The notes under the pieces were generated by a model, which did no database searches, was not told the DNA's origin, and saw nothing but the letters and a program-made list of their open reading frames with translations. Both the position numbers and the translations under genes were made by a program. This document shows positions 37,331 through 50,170 of a DNA stretch of 64,000 nt, one piece after another. The stretch's first letter is position 1, and each line of letters opens with the position of its first letter. This DNA is from Hydractinia symbiolongicarpus (lineage: Eukaryota; Cnidaria; Hydrozoa; Anthoathecata; Hydractiniidae): contig NC_079875.1 in assembly GCF_029227915.1 (NCBI RefSeq), positions 42,367,201-42,431,200 on the forward strand, read 5' to 3'.

Positions 37331-40300
37331 GATTTTTTTTCATTTTTGATGAGACGCCTAATGAAAGTGGTTTAATCGCCGGCAAACAAAAACCCGCGAT
37401 TTCCCTTAAATCCTTGGCTTGGCCCGTATAGTCGAATGTATACAAAGAAAGTACCCTGTGAATAAACTCATTCCCAGAACGATTTTTTAAATTATTTTTT
37501 CAACACTAAAACGCATGAGATTTGTAGTTTTCAAAAATATTTTCATTTTTGATGACACGCTTAATGAAAGGGGCTTAATCGCCGGCAAATGAAAACCCGC
37601 GATTTCCCGTAAATCACGGGCTTGGCCCGTATAGTCGAATGTATACAAAGAAAGTACCCTGTGAGTAAACTCATTTCCAGAACGATTTTTTAAATTATTT
37701 TTTCAACACTAAAACGCATAAGACTTGTAGTTTTCAAAAATGTTTTCATTTTTGATGAGACGCCTAATGAAAGTGGTTTAATCGCCGGCAAACGAAAACC
37801 CGCGGTTTCCCTTAAATTCAGGGCTTGGCCCGTATAGTCGAATGTATACAAAGAAAGTACCATGTGAGTAAACTCATTTCCAAAACGATTTTTTAAATTA
37901 TCTTTTCACCACTAAAAGGCATGAGACTTGTAGTTTTCAAAAATGTTTTCATTTTTGATGAGACGTTGAATAAAAGAAGGTTAATCGCCGGCAAACGAAA
38001 ACCCGCCATTTCCCGCAAACCCCAGACTCGGCCCGTATAGTCAAAAGTATACAAAGAAAGTACCCAGGGAGTAAACTCATTTCCAGAACGATTTTGTAAA
38101 TTATTTTTTCACCACTAAAACGCATAAGACTTGTAGTTTTCAAAAATGTTTTCATTTTTGATGAGACGCTGAATAAAAGAAGTTTAATCGCCGGCAAACG
38201 AAAACCCGCGATTTCCCGTAAATCCCGGGCTTGGACCGTATAGTCAAAAGTATACAAAGAAAGTACCCAGGGAGTAAATTCATTTCCCGAACGATTTTTT
38301 AAATTATTTTTTCACCACTAAAACGCATGAGACTTGTAGTTTTCAAAAATGTTTGCATTTTTGATGAGACGCTGATTAAAAGAAGTTTAATCGCCGGCAA
38401 ACGAAAACCCGCGATTTCCCGTATATCCCGGGCTTGGCCCGTATAGTTGAATGTATATAAAGAAAGTACCCAGGGAGTAAACTGATTTCCCGAACAATTT
38501 TTCAAATTATTTCTGCACCACTAGAACGAATGAGACTTGTAGTTTTCAAAAATGTTTTCATTTTTAATGAGACGCTTAATGAAAGAGGTTTAATCGCCGG
38601 CAAACGAAAACCCGCGATTTCCCGTAAATCCCGGGCTTGTCCCGTATAGTCAAAAGTATACAAAGAAAGTACCCAGGGAGTAAACTCATTTCCCGAACGA
38701 TTTTTTAAATTATTATTTCACCACTAAAGCCCATGAGACTTGTAGTTTTTAAAAATGTTTTCATTTTTGCGGAGACGCTGAATAAAAGGAGTTTAATCGC
38801 CGGCAAACGAAAACCCGCCATTTCCCGTAAACCCAGTACTCGGCCCGTATAGTCAAAAGTATACAAAGAAAGTACCCAGGGAGTAAACTCATTTCCCGAA
38901 CGATTTTTTTTCATTTTTGATGAGACGCCTAATGAAAGTGGTTTAATCGCCGGCAAACAAAAACCCGCGATTTCCCTTAAATCCTGGGCTTGGCTCGTAT
39001 AGTCGAATGTATACAAAGAAAGTACCCTGCGAGTAAACTCATTTCCAGAACGATTTTTTAAATTATTTTTTCAACACTAAAACGCATGAGATTTGTAGTT
39101 TTCAAAAATGTGTTCATTTTTGATGAGACGCTGAATAAAAGAAGTTTAATCGCCGGCAAACGAAAACCCGCGATTTCCCGTAAATCCCGGGCTTGGACCG
39201 TATAGTCAAAAGTATACAAAGAAAGTACCCAGGGAGTAAATTCATTTCCCGAACGATTTTTTAAATTATTTTTTCACCACTAAAACGCATGAGACTTGTA
39301 GTTTTCAAAAATGTTTGCATTTTTGATGAGACGCTGATTAAAAGAAGTTTAATCGCCGGCAAACGAAAACCCGCGATTTCCCGTATATCCCGGGCTTGGC
39401 CCGTATAGTTGAATGTATATAAAGAAAGTACCCAGGGAGTAAACTGATTTCCCGAACAATTTTTCAAATTATTTCTGCACCACTAGAACGAATGAGACTT
39501 GTAGTTTTCAAAAATGTTTTCATTTTTAATGAGACGCTTAATGAAAGAGGTTTAATCGCCGGCAAACGAAAACCCGCGATTTCCCGTAAATCCCGGGCTT
39601 GTCCCGTATAGTCAAAAGTATACAAAGAAAGTACCCAGGGAGTAAACTCATTTCCCGAACGATTTTTTAAATTATTATTTCACCACTAAAGCCCATGAGA
39701 CTTGTAGTTTTTAAAAATGTTTTCATTTTTGCGGAGACGCTGAATAAAAGGAGTTTAATCGCCGGCAAACGAAAACCCGCGATTTCCCGTAAATCCCGGG
39801 CTTGTCCCGTATAGTCAAAAGTATACAAAGAAAGTACCCAGGGAGTAAACTCATTTCCCGAACGATTTTTTAAATTATTATTTCACCACTAAAGCCCATG
39901 AGACTTGTAGTTTTTAAAAATGTTTTCATTTTTGCGGAGACGCTGAATAAAAGGAGTTTAATCGCCGGCAAACGAAAACCCGCCATTTCCCGTAAACCCA
40001 GTACTCGGCCCGTATAGTCAAAAGTATACAAAGAAAGTACCCAGGGAGTAAACTCATTTCCCGAACGATTTTTTTTCATTTTTGATGAGACGCCTAATGA
40101 AAGTGGTTTAATCGCCGGCAAACAAAAACCCGCGATTTCCCTTAAATCCTGGGCTTGGCTCGTATAGTCGAATGTATACAAAGAAAGTACCCTGCGAGTA
40201 AACTCATTTCCAGAACGATTTTTTAAATTATTTTTTCAACACTAAAACGCATGAGATTTGTAGTTTTCAAAAATGTGTTCATTTTTGATGAGACGCTGAA

Positions 40301-41989
40301 TAAAAGAAGTTTAATCGCCGGCAAACGAAAACCCGCGATTTCCCGTAAATCCCGGGCTTGGACCGTATAGTCAAAAGTATACAAAGAAAGTACCCAGGGA
40401 GTAAATTCATTTCCCGAACGATTTTTTAAATTATTTTTTCACCACTAAAACGCATGAGACTTGTAGTTTTCAAAAATGTTTGCATTTTTGATGAGACGCT
40501 GATTAAAAGAAGTTTAATCGCCGGCAAACGAAAACCCGCGATTTCCCGTATATCCCGGGCTTGGCCCGTATAGTTGAATGTATATAAAGAAAGTACCCAG
40601 GGAGTAAACTGATTTCCCGAACAATTTTTCAAATTATTTCTGCACCACTAGAACGAATGAGACTTGTAGTTTTCAAAAATGTTTTCATTTTTAATGAGAC
40701 GCTTAATGAAAGAGGTTTAATCGCCGGCAAACGAAAACCCGCGATTTCCCGTAAATCCCGGGCTTGTCCCGTATAGTCAAAAGTATACAAAGAAAGTACC
40801 CAGGGAGTAAACTCATTTCCCGAACGATTTTTTAAATTATTATTTCACCACTAAAGCCCATGAGACTTGTAGTTTTTAAAAATGTTTTCATTTTTGCGGA
40901 GACGCTGAATAAAAGGAGTTTAATCGCCGGCAAACGAAAACCCGCCATTTCCCGTAAACCCAGTACTCGGCCCGTATAGTCAAAAGTATACAAAGAAAGT
41001 ACCCAGGGAGTAAACTCATTTCCCGAACGATTTTTTTTCATTTTTGATGAGACGCCTAATGAAAGTGGTTTAATCGCCGGCAAACAAAAACCCGCGATTT
41101 CCCTTAAATCCTGGGCTTGGCTCGTATAGTCGAATGTATACAAAGAAAGTACCCTGCGAGTAAACTCATTTCCAGAACGATTTTTTAAATTATTTTTTCA
41201 ACACTAAAACGCATGAGATTTGTAGTTTTCAAAAATGTGTTCATTTTTGATGACACGCTTAATAAAAGGGGTTTAATCGCCGGCAAATGAAAACCCGCGA
41301 TTTCCCGTAAATCACGGGCTTGGCCCGTATAATCGAATGTATACAAAGAAAGTACCCTGTGAGTAAACTCTTTTCCAGAACGATTTTTTAAATTATTTTT
41401 TCAACACTAAAACGCATAAGACTTGTAGTTTTCAAAAATGTTTTCATTTTTGATGAGACGCCTGATGAAGTGGTTTAATCGCCGGCAAACGAAAACCAGC
41501 GATTTCCCTTAAATTCTGGGCTTGGCCCGTATAGTCGAATGTATACAAAGAAAGTACCATGTGAGTAAACTCATTTCCAAAACGATTTATTAAATTATCT
41601 TTTCACCACTAAAACGCATGAGACTTGTAATTTTCAAAAATGTTTTCATTTTTGATGAGACGCTGAATAAAAGAAGTTTAATCGCCGGCAAACGAAAACC
41701 CGCGATTTCCCGTATATCCCGGGCTTGGCCCGTATAGTTGAATGTATATAAAGAAAGTACCCAGGGAGTAAACTGATTTCCCGAACGATTTTTCAAATTA
41801 TTTCTGCACCACTAGAACGAATGAGACTTGTTGTTTTCAAAAATGTTTTCATTTTTAATGAGACGCTTAATGAAAGCGGTTTAATCGCCGGCAAACGAAA
41901 ACCCGCGATTTCCCGTAAATCCCGGGCTTGTCCCGTATAGTCAAAAGTATACAAAGAAAGTACCCAGGGAGTAAACTCATTTCCCGAAC
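37331..41989. repeat. 2532-bp higher-order repeat, copy B, expanded to 4659 bp
   Basis: The same order of marks as copy A runs to about 39126. The sequence then jumps back 962 bp and repeats part of itself twice before completing the copy with the GATGACACGCTTAATAAAAGG unit near 41250. The length of 4659 equals 2532 + 962 + 1165. The following copy matches positions in copy A at an offset of 4659 + 2532. Confidence 0.8.
38165..41253. repeat. 962-bp submodule in three tandem copies
   Basis: Modules span 38165-39126, 39127-40291 and 40292-41253. Each starts at GACGCTGAATAAAAG of a GGCTTGGACCG unit and ends at AATGTGTTCATTTTTGATGA. The basic length is 962 (4 x 203 + 150). The middle module is 1165 because an additional 203-bp monomer, with a second TTTTTGCGGAGACG, was inserted near 39.73-39.94 kb. 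The junction AATGTGTTC...GATGA|GACGCTGAA occurs only at about 39126 and 40291. Confidence 0.8.
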
Positions 41990-44521
41990 GATTTTTTTTC
42001 ATTTTTGATGAGACGCCTAATGAAAGTGGTTTAATCGCCGGCAAACAAAAACCCGCGATTTCCCTTAAATCCTTGGCTTGGCCCGTATAGTCGAATGTAT
42101 ACAAAGAAAGTACCCTGTGAATAAACTCATTCCCAGAACGATTTTTTAAATTATTTTTTCAACACTAAAACGCATGAGATTTGTAGTTTTCAAAAATATT
42201 TTCATTTTTGATGACACGCTTAATGAAAGGGGCTTAATCGCCGGCAAATGAAAACCCGCGATTTCCCGTAAATCACGGGCTTGGCCCGTATAGTCGAATG
42301 TATACAAAGAAAGTACCCTGTGAGTAAACTCATTTCCAGAACGATTTTTTAAATTATTTTTTCAACACTAAAACGCATAAGACTTGTAGTTTTCAAAAAT
42401 GTTTTCATTTTTGATGAGACGCCTAATGAAAGTGGTTTAATCGCCGGCAAACGAAAACCCGCGGTTTCCCTTAAATTCAGGGCTTGGCCCGTATAGTCGA
42501 ATGTATACAAAGAAAGTACCATGTGAGTAAACTCATTTCCAAAACGATTTTTTAAATTATCTTTTCACCACTAAAAGGCATGAGACTTGTAGTTTTCAAA
42601 AATGTTTTCATTTTTGATGAGACGTTGAATAAAAGAAGGTTAATCGCCGGCAAACGAAAACCCGCCATTTCCCGCAAACCCCAGACTCGGCCCGTATAGT
42701 CAAAAGTATACAAAGAAAGTACCCAGGGAGTAAACTCATTTCCAGAACGATTTTGTAAATTATTTTTTCACCACTAAAACGCATAAGACTTGTAGTTTTC
42801 AAAAATGTTTTCATTTTTGATGAGACGCTGAATAAAAGAAGTTTAATCGCCGGCAAACGAAAACCCGCGATTTCCCGTAAATCCCGGGCTTGGACCGTAT
42901 AGTCAAAAGTATACAAAGAAAGTACCCAGGGAGTAAATTCATTTCCCGAACGATTTTTTAAATTATTTTTTCACCACTAAAACGCATGAGACTTGTAGTT
43001 TTCAAAAATGTTTGCATTTTTGATGAGACGCTGATTAAAAGAAGTTTAATCGCCGGCAAACGAAAACCCGCGATTTCCCGTATATCCCGGGCTTGGCCCG
43101 TATAGTTGAATGTATATAAAGAAAGTACCCAGGGAGTAAACTGATTTCCCGAACAATTTTTCAAATTATTTCTGCACCACTAGAACGAATGAGACTTGTA
43201 CTTTTCAAAAATGTTTTCATTTTTAATGAGACGCTTAATGAAAGAGGTTTAATCGCCGGCAAACGAAAACCCGCGATTTCCCGTAAATCCCGGGCTTGTC
43301 CCGTATAGTCAAAAGTATACAAAGAAAGTACCCAGGGAGTAAACTCATTTCCCGAACGATTTTTTAAATTATTATTTCACCACTAAAGCCCATGAGACTT
43401 GTAGTTTTTAAAAATGTTTTCATTTTTGCGGAGACGCTGAATAAAAGGAGTTTAATCGCCGGCAAACGAAAACCCGCCATTTCCCGTAAACCCAGTACTC
43501 GGCCCGTATAGTCAAAAGTATACAAAGAAAGTACCCAGGGAGTAAACTCATTTCCCGAACGATTTTTTTTCATTTTTGATGAGACGCCTAATGAAAGTGG
43601 TTTAATCGCCGGCAAACAAAAACCCGCGATTTCCCTTAAATCCTGGGCTTGGCTCGTATAGTCGAATGTATACAAAGAAAGTACCCTGCGAGTAAACTCA
43701 TTTCCAGAACGATTTTTTAAATTATTTTTTCAACACTAAAACGCATGAGATTTGTAGTTTTCAAAAATGTGTTCATTTTTGATGACACGCTTAATAAAAG
43801 GGGTTTAATCGCCGGCAAATGAAAACCCGCGATTTCCCGTAAATCACGGGCTTGGCCCGTATAATCGAATGTATACAAAGAAAGTACCCTGTGAGTAAAC
43901 TCTTTTCCAGAACGATTTTTTAAATTATTTTTTCAACACTAAAACGCATAAGACTTGTAGTTTTCAAAAATGTTTTCATTTTTGATGAGACGCCTGATGA
44001 AGTGGTTTAATCGCCGGCAAACGAAAACCAGCGATTTCCCTTAAATTCTGGGCTTGGCCCGTATAGTCGAATGTATACAAAGAAAGTACCATGTGAGTAA
44101 ACTCATTTCCAAAACGATTTATTAAATTATCTTTTCACCACTAAAACGCATGAGACTTGTAATTTTCAAAAATGTTTTCATTTTTGATGAGACGCTGAAT
44201 AAAAGAAGTTTAATCGCCGGCAAACGAAAACCCGCGATTTCCCGTATATCCCGGGCTTGGCCCGTATAGTTGAATGTATATAAAGAAAGTACCCAGGGAG
44301 TAAACTGATTTCCCGAACGATTTTTCAAATTATTTCTGCACCACTAGAACGAATGAGACTTGTTGTTTTCAAAAATGTTTTCATTTTTAATGAGACGCTT
44401 AATGAAAGCGGTTTAATCGCCGGCAAACGAAAACCCGCGATTTCCCGTAAATCCCGGGCTTGTCCCGTATAGTCAAAAGTATACAAAGAAAGTACCCAGG
44501 GAGTAAACTCATTTCCCGAAC
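41990..44521. repeat. 2532-bp higher-order repeat, copy C
   Basis: The 150-bp junctions at 41990, 43561 and 44522 repeat the 1571 + 961 rhythm of copy A, and all its private variants recur in order. A visible single change is CTTGTACTTTTC near 43200 for CTTGTAGTTTTC. Confidence 0.78.
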
Positions 44522-47500
44522 GATTTTTTTTCATTTTTGATGAGACGCCTAATGAAAGTGGTTTAATCGCCGGCAAACAAAAACCCGCGATTTCCCTTAA
44601 ATCCTGGGCTTGGTCCGTATAGTCGAATGTATACAAAGAAAGTACCCTGTGAGTAAACTCATTTCCAGAACGATTTTTTAAATTTTTTTTCAACACTAAA
44701 ACGCATGAGATTTGTAGTTTTCAAAAATGTTTTCATTTTTGATGACACGCTTAATGAAAGGGGTTTAATCGCCGGCAAATGAAAACTCGCGATTTCCCGT
44801 AAATCACGGGCTTGGCCCGTATGGTCGAATGTATACAAAGAAAGTACCCTGTGAGTAAACTCATTTCCAGAACGATTTTTTAAATTATTTTTCCAACACT
44901 AAAACGCATGAGATTTGTAGTTTTCAAAAATGTGTTCATTTTTGATGACACGCTGAATAAAAGGAGTTTAATCGCCGGCAAACGAAAACCCGCCATTTCC
45001 CGTAAACCCAGTACTCGGCCCGTATAGTCAAAAGTATACAAAGAAAGTACCCAGGGAGTAAACTCATTTCCCGAACGATTTTTTTTCATTTTTGATGAGA
45101 CGCCTAATGAAAGTGGTTTAATCGCCGGCAAACAAAAACCCGCGATTTCCCTTAAATCCTGGGCTTGGCTCGTATAGTCGAATGTATACAAAGAAAGTAC
45201 CCTGCGAGTAAACTCATTTCCAGAACGATTTTTTAAATTATTTTTTCAACACTAAAACGCATGAGATTTGTAGTTTTCAAAAATGTGTTCATTTTTGATG
45301 ACACGCTTAATGAAAGGGGTTCAATCGCCGGCAAATGAAAACCCGCGATTTCCCGTAAATCACGGGCTTGGCCCGTATAATCGAATGTATACAAAGAAAG
45401 TACCCTGTGAGTAAACTCTTTTCCAGAACGATTTTTTATATTATTTTTTCAACACTAAAACGCATAAGACTTGTAGTTTTCAAAAATGTTTTCATTTTTG
45501 ATGAGACGCCTGATGAAGTGGTTTAATCGCCGGCAAACGAAAACCAGCGATTTCCCTTAAATTCTGGGCTTGGCCCGTATAGTCGAATGTATACAAAGAA
45601 AGTACCATGTGAGTAAACTCATTTCCAAAACGATTTATTAAATTATCTTTTCACCACTAAAACGCATGAGACTTGTAATTTTCAAAAATGTTTTCATTTT
45701 TGATGAGACGCTGAATAAAAGAAGTTTAATCGCCGGCAAACGAAAACCCGCGATTTCCCGTAAATCCCGGGCTTGGACCGTATAGTCAAAAGTATACAAA
45801 GAAAGTACCCAGGGAGTAAATTCATTTCCCGAACGATTTTTTAAATTATTTTTTCACCACTAAAACGCATGAGACTTGTAGTTTTCAAAAATGTTTTCAT
45901 TTTTGATGAGACGCTGAATAAAAGAAGTTTAATCGACGGTAAACGAAAACCCGCCATTTCCCGTGAACCCCGGACGCAGCCCGTATAGTCAAAAGTATAC
46001 AAAGAAAGTACCCAGGGAGTAAACTCATTTCCCCAACGATTTTTTATATTATTTTTCACCACTAAAGCCCATGAGATTTGTAGTTTTTAAAAATGTTTTC
46101 ATTTTTGATAAGACGCTGATTAAAAGAAGTTTAATCTCCCTCAAACAAAAACCTGCGATTTCCCGTAAATCCCGGACTCAGCCCGTATAGTCAAAAGTAT
46201 ACAAAGAAAGTACCCAGGGAGTAAATTCATTTCCCGAACGATTTTTTAAATTATTTTTTCACCACTAAAACGCATGAGACTTGTAGTTTTCAAAAATGTT
46301 CTCATTTTTGATGAGTCGCTGAATAAAAGAAGTTTAATCGCCGGCAAACGAAAACCCGCGATTTCCCGTATATCCCGGGCTTGGCCCGTATAGTTGAATG
46401 TATATAAAGAAAGTATCCAGGGAGTAAACTGATTTCCCGAACAATTTTTCAAATTATTTCTGCACCACTAGAACGAATGAGACTTGTAGTTTTCAAAAAT
46501 GTTTTCATTTTTAATGAGACGCTTAATGAAAGAGGTTTAATCGCCGGCAAACGAAAACCCGCGATTTCCCGTAAACCCAGTACTCGGCCCGTATAGTCAA
46601 AAGTATACAAAGAAAGTACCCAGGGAGTAAACTCATTTCCCGAACGATTTTTTTTCATTTTTGATGAGACGCCTAATGAAAGTGGTTTAATCGCCGGCAA
46701 ACAAAAACCCGCGATTTCCCTTAAATCCTGGGCTTGGCTCGTATAGTCGAATGTATACAAAGAAAGTACCCTGCGAGTAAACTCATTTCCAGAACGATTT
46801 TTTAAATTATTTTTTCAACACTAAAACGCATGAGATTTGTAGTTTTCAAAAATGTGTTCATTTTTGATGACACGCTTAATGAAAGGGGTTTAATCGCCGG
46901 CAAATGAAAACCCGCGATTTCCCGTAAATCACGGGCTTGGCCCGTATAATCGAATGTATACAAAGAAAGTACCCTGTGAGTAAACTCTTTTCCAGAACGA
47001 TTTTTTAAATTATTTTTTCAACACTAAAACGCATAAGACTTGTAGTTTTCAAAAATGTTTTCATTTTTGATGAGACGCCTGATGAAGTGGTTTAATCGCC
47101 GGCAAACGAAAACCAGCGATTTCCCTTAAATTCTGGGCTTGGGCCGTATAGTCGAATGTATACAAAGAAAGTACCATGTGAGTAAACTCATTTCCAAAAC
47201 GATTTATTAAATTATCTTTTCACCACTAAAACGCATGAGACTTGTAATTTTCAAAAATGTTTTCATTTTTGATGAGACGCTGAATAAAAGAAGTTTAATC
47301 GCCGGCAAACGAAAACCCGCGATTTCCCGTATATCCCGGGCTTGGCCCGTATAGTTGAATGTATATAAAGAAAGTACCCAGGGAGTAAACTGATTTCCCG
47401 AACGATTTTTCAAATTATTTCTGCACCACTAGAACGAATGAGACTTGTTGTTTTCAAAAATGTTTTCATTTTTAATGAGACGCTTAATGAAAGCGGTTTA

Positions 47501-47606
47501 ATCGCCGGCAAACGAAAACCCGCGATTTCCCGTAAATCCCGGGCTTGTCCCGTATAGTCAAAAGTATACAAAGAAAGTACCCAGGGAGTAAACTCATTTC
47601 CCGAAC
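44522..47606. repeat. 3085-bp higher-order repeat with partial second copy
   Basis: Junctions of 150-bp units at 44522, 45077, 46646 and 47607 give steps of 555, 1569 and 961. The next run starts at 47607 and repeats the 555 step (48162); the match at an offset of 3085 lasts to about 48.84 kb. Marks are TTTTTTAAATTTTTTTTCAAC (one A lost), GGCTTGGTCCG, CCCGTATGGTCG, TTTTTCCAACACT and CCTGATGAAGTGG. It shares most unit types with the 2532-bp repeat and appears derived from it by loss and gain of monomers. Around 45.74-46.25 kb it includes the AATCTCCCTC unit otherwise typical of 28-35 kb. Confidence 0.74.
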
Positions 47607-50170
47607 GATTTTTTTTCATTTTTGATGAGACGCCTAATGAAAGTGGTTTAATCGCCGGCAAACAAAAACCCGCGATTTCCCTTAAATCCTGGGCTTGGTC
47701 CGTATAGTCGAATGTATACAAAGAAAGTACCCTGTGAGTAAACTCATTTCCAGAACGATTTTTTAAATTTTTTTTCAACACTAAAACGCAGGAGATTTGT
47801 AGTTTTCAAAAATGTTTTCATTTTTGATGACACGCTTAATGAAAGGGGTTTAATCGCCGGCAAATGAAAACTCGCGATTTCCCGTAAATCACGGGCTTGG
47901 CCCGTATGGTCGAATGTATACAAAGAAAGTACCCTGTGAGTAAACTCATTTCCAGAACGATTTTTTAAATTATTTTTCCAACACTAAAACGCATGAGATT
48001 TGTAGTTTTCAAAAATGTGTTCATTTTTGATGACACGCTGAATAAAAGGAGTTTAATCGCCGGCAAACGAAAACCCGCCATTTCCCGTAAACCCAGTACT
48101 CGGCCCGTATAGTCAAAAGTATACAAAGAAAGTACCCAGGGAGTAAACTCATTTCCCGAACGATTTTTTTTCATTTTTGATGAGACGCCTAATGAAAGTG
48201 GTTTAATCGCCGGCAAACAAAAACCCGCGATTTCCCTTAAATCCTGGGCTTGGCTCGTATAGTCGAATGTATACAAAGAAAGTACCCTGCGAGTAAACTC
48301 ATTTCCAGAACGATTTTTTAAATTATTTTTTCAACACTAAAACGCATGAGATTTGTAGTTTTCAAAAATGTGTTCATTTTTGATGACACGCTTAATGAAA
48401 GGGGTTTAATCGCCGGCAAATGAAAACCCGAGATTTCCCGTAAATCACGGGCTTGGCCCGTATAATCGAATGTATACAAAGAAAGTACCCTGTGAGTAAA
48501 CTCTTTTCCAGAACGATTTTTTAAATTATTTTTTCAACACTAAAACGCATAAGACTTGTAGTTTTCAAAAATGTTTTCATTTTTGATGAGACGCCTGATG
48601 AAGTGGTTTAATCGCCGGCAAACGAAAACCAGCGATTTCCCTTAAATTCTGGGCTTGGCCCGTATAGTCGAATGTATACAAAGAAAGTACCATGTCAGTA
48701 AACTCATTTCCAAAACGATTTATTAAAATATCTTTTCACCACTAAAACGCATGAGACTTGTAATTTTCAAAAATGTTTTCATTTTTGATGAGACGCTGAA
48801 TAAAAGAAGTTTAATCGCCGGCAAACGAAAACCCGCGATTTCCCGTATATCCCGGGCTTGGGCCGTATAGTTGAATGTATATAAAGAAAGTACCCAGGGA
48901 GTAAACTGATTTCCCGAACGATTTTTCAAATTATTTCTGCACCACTAGAACGAATGAGACTTGTTGTTTTCAAAAATGTTTTCATTTTTGATGACACGCT
49001 TAATGAAAGGGGTTTAATCGCCGGCAAATGAAAACTCGCGATTTCCCGTAAATCACGGGCTTGGCCCGTATGGTCGAATGTATACAAAGAAAGTACCCTG
49101 TGAGTAAACTCATTTCCAGAACGATTTTTTAAATTATTTTTCCAACACTAAAACGCATAAGACTTGTATTTTCAAAAATCTTTTCATTTTTGATGAGACG
49201 CCTAATGAAAGTGGTTTAATCGCCGGCAAACAAAAACCCGCGATTTCCCTTAAATTGTGGGCTTGGCCCGTATAGTCGAATGTATACAAAGAAAGTACCA
49301 TGTGAGTAAACTCATTTCCAAAAGGATTTTTTAAATTATCTTTTCACCACTAAAACGCATGAGACTTGTAGTTTTCAAAAATGTTTTCATTTTTGATGAG
49401 ACGCTGAATAAAAGAAGTTTAATCGCCGGCAAACGAAAACCCGCCATTTCCCGTAAACCCCAGACTCGGCCAGTATAGTCAAAAGTATACAAAGAAAGTA
49501 CCCAGGGAGTAAACTCATTTCCAGAACGATTTTTTAAATTATTTTTTCACCACTAAAACGCATAAGACTTGTAGTTTTCAAAAATGTTTTCATTTTTGAT
49601 GAGACGCTGAATAAAAGAAGTTTAATCGCCGGCAAACGAAAACCCGCAATTTCCCGTAAATCCCGGGCTTGGACCGTATAGTCAAAAGTATACAAAGAAA
49701 GTACCCAGGGAGTAAACTCATTTCCCGAACGATTTTTTAAATTATTTTTTCACCACCAAAACGCATGAGACTTTTAGTTTTTAAAAATGTTTTCATTTTT
49801 GATGAGACGCTGAATAAAAGAAGTTTAATCGCCGGCAAACGAAAACCCGCAATTTCCCGTATATCCCGGGCTTGGCCCGTATAGTTGAATGCATATAAAG
49901 AAAGTACCCAGGGAGTAAACTCATTTCCCGAACGATTTTTCAAATTATTTCTGCACCACTAGAACGAATGAGACTTGTAGTTTTCAAAAATGTTTTCATT
50001 TTTAATGAGACGCTTAATGAAAGATATTTAATCGCCGGCAAACGAAAACCCGCGATATCCTGTGAATCCCGGGCTTGTCCCGTATAGTCAAAAGTATACA
50101 AAGAAAGTACCCAGGGAGTAAACTCATTTCCCGAACGATTTTTAAAATTATTATTTCACCACTAAAGTCC

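Noticed and set aside
45318-45328. GGTTCAATCGCC resembling an RNA polymerase III B box.
   Set aside because: It is a single T to C change in one unit of the common GGTTTAATCGCC sequence. There is no A box at a suitable distance and no tRNA-like fold.
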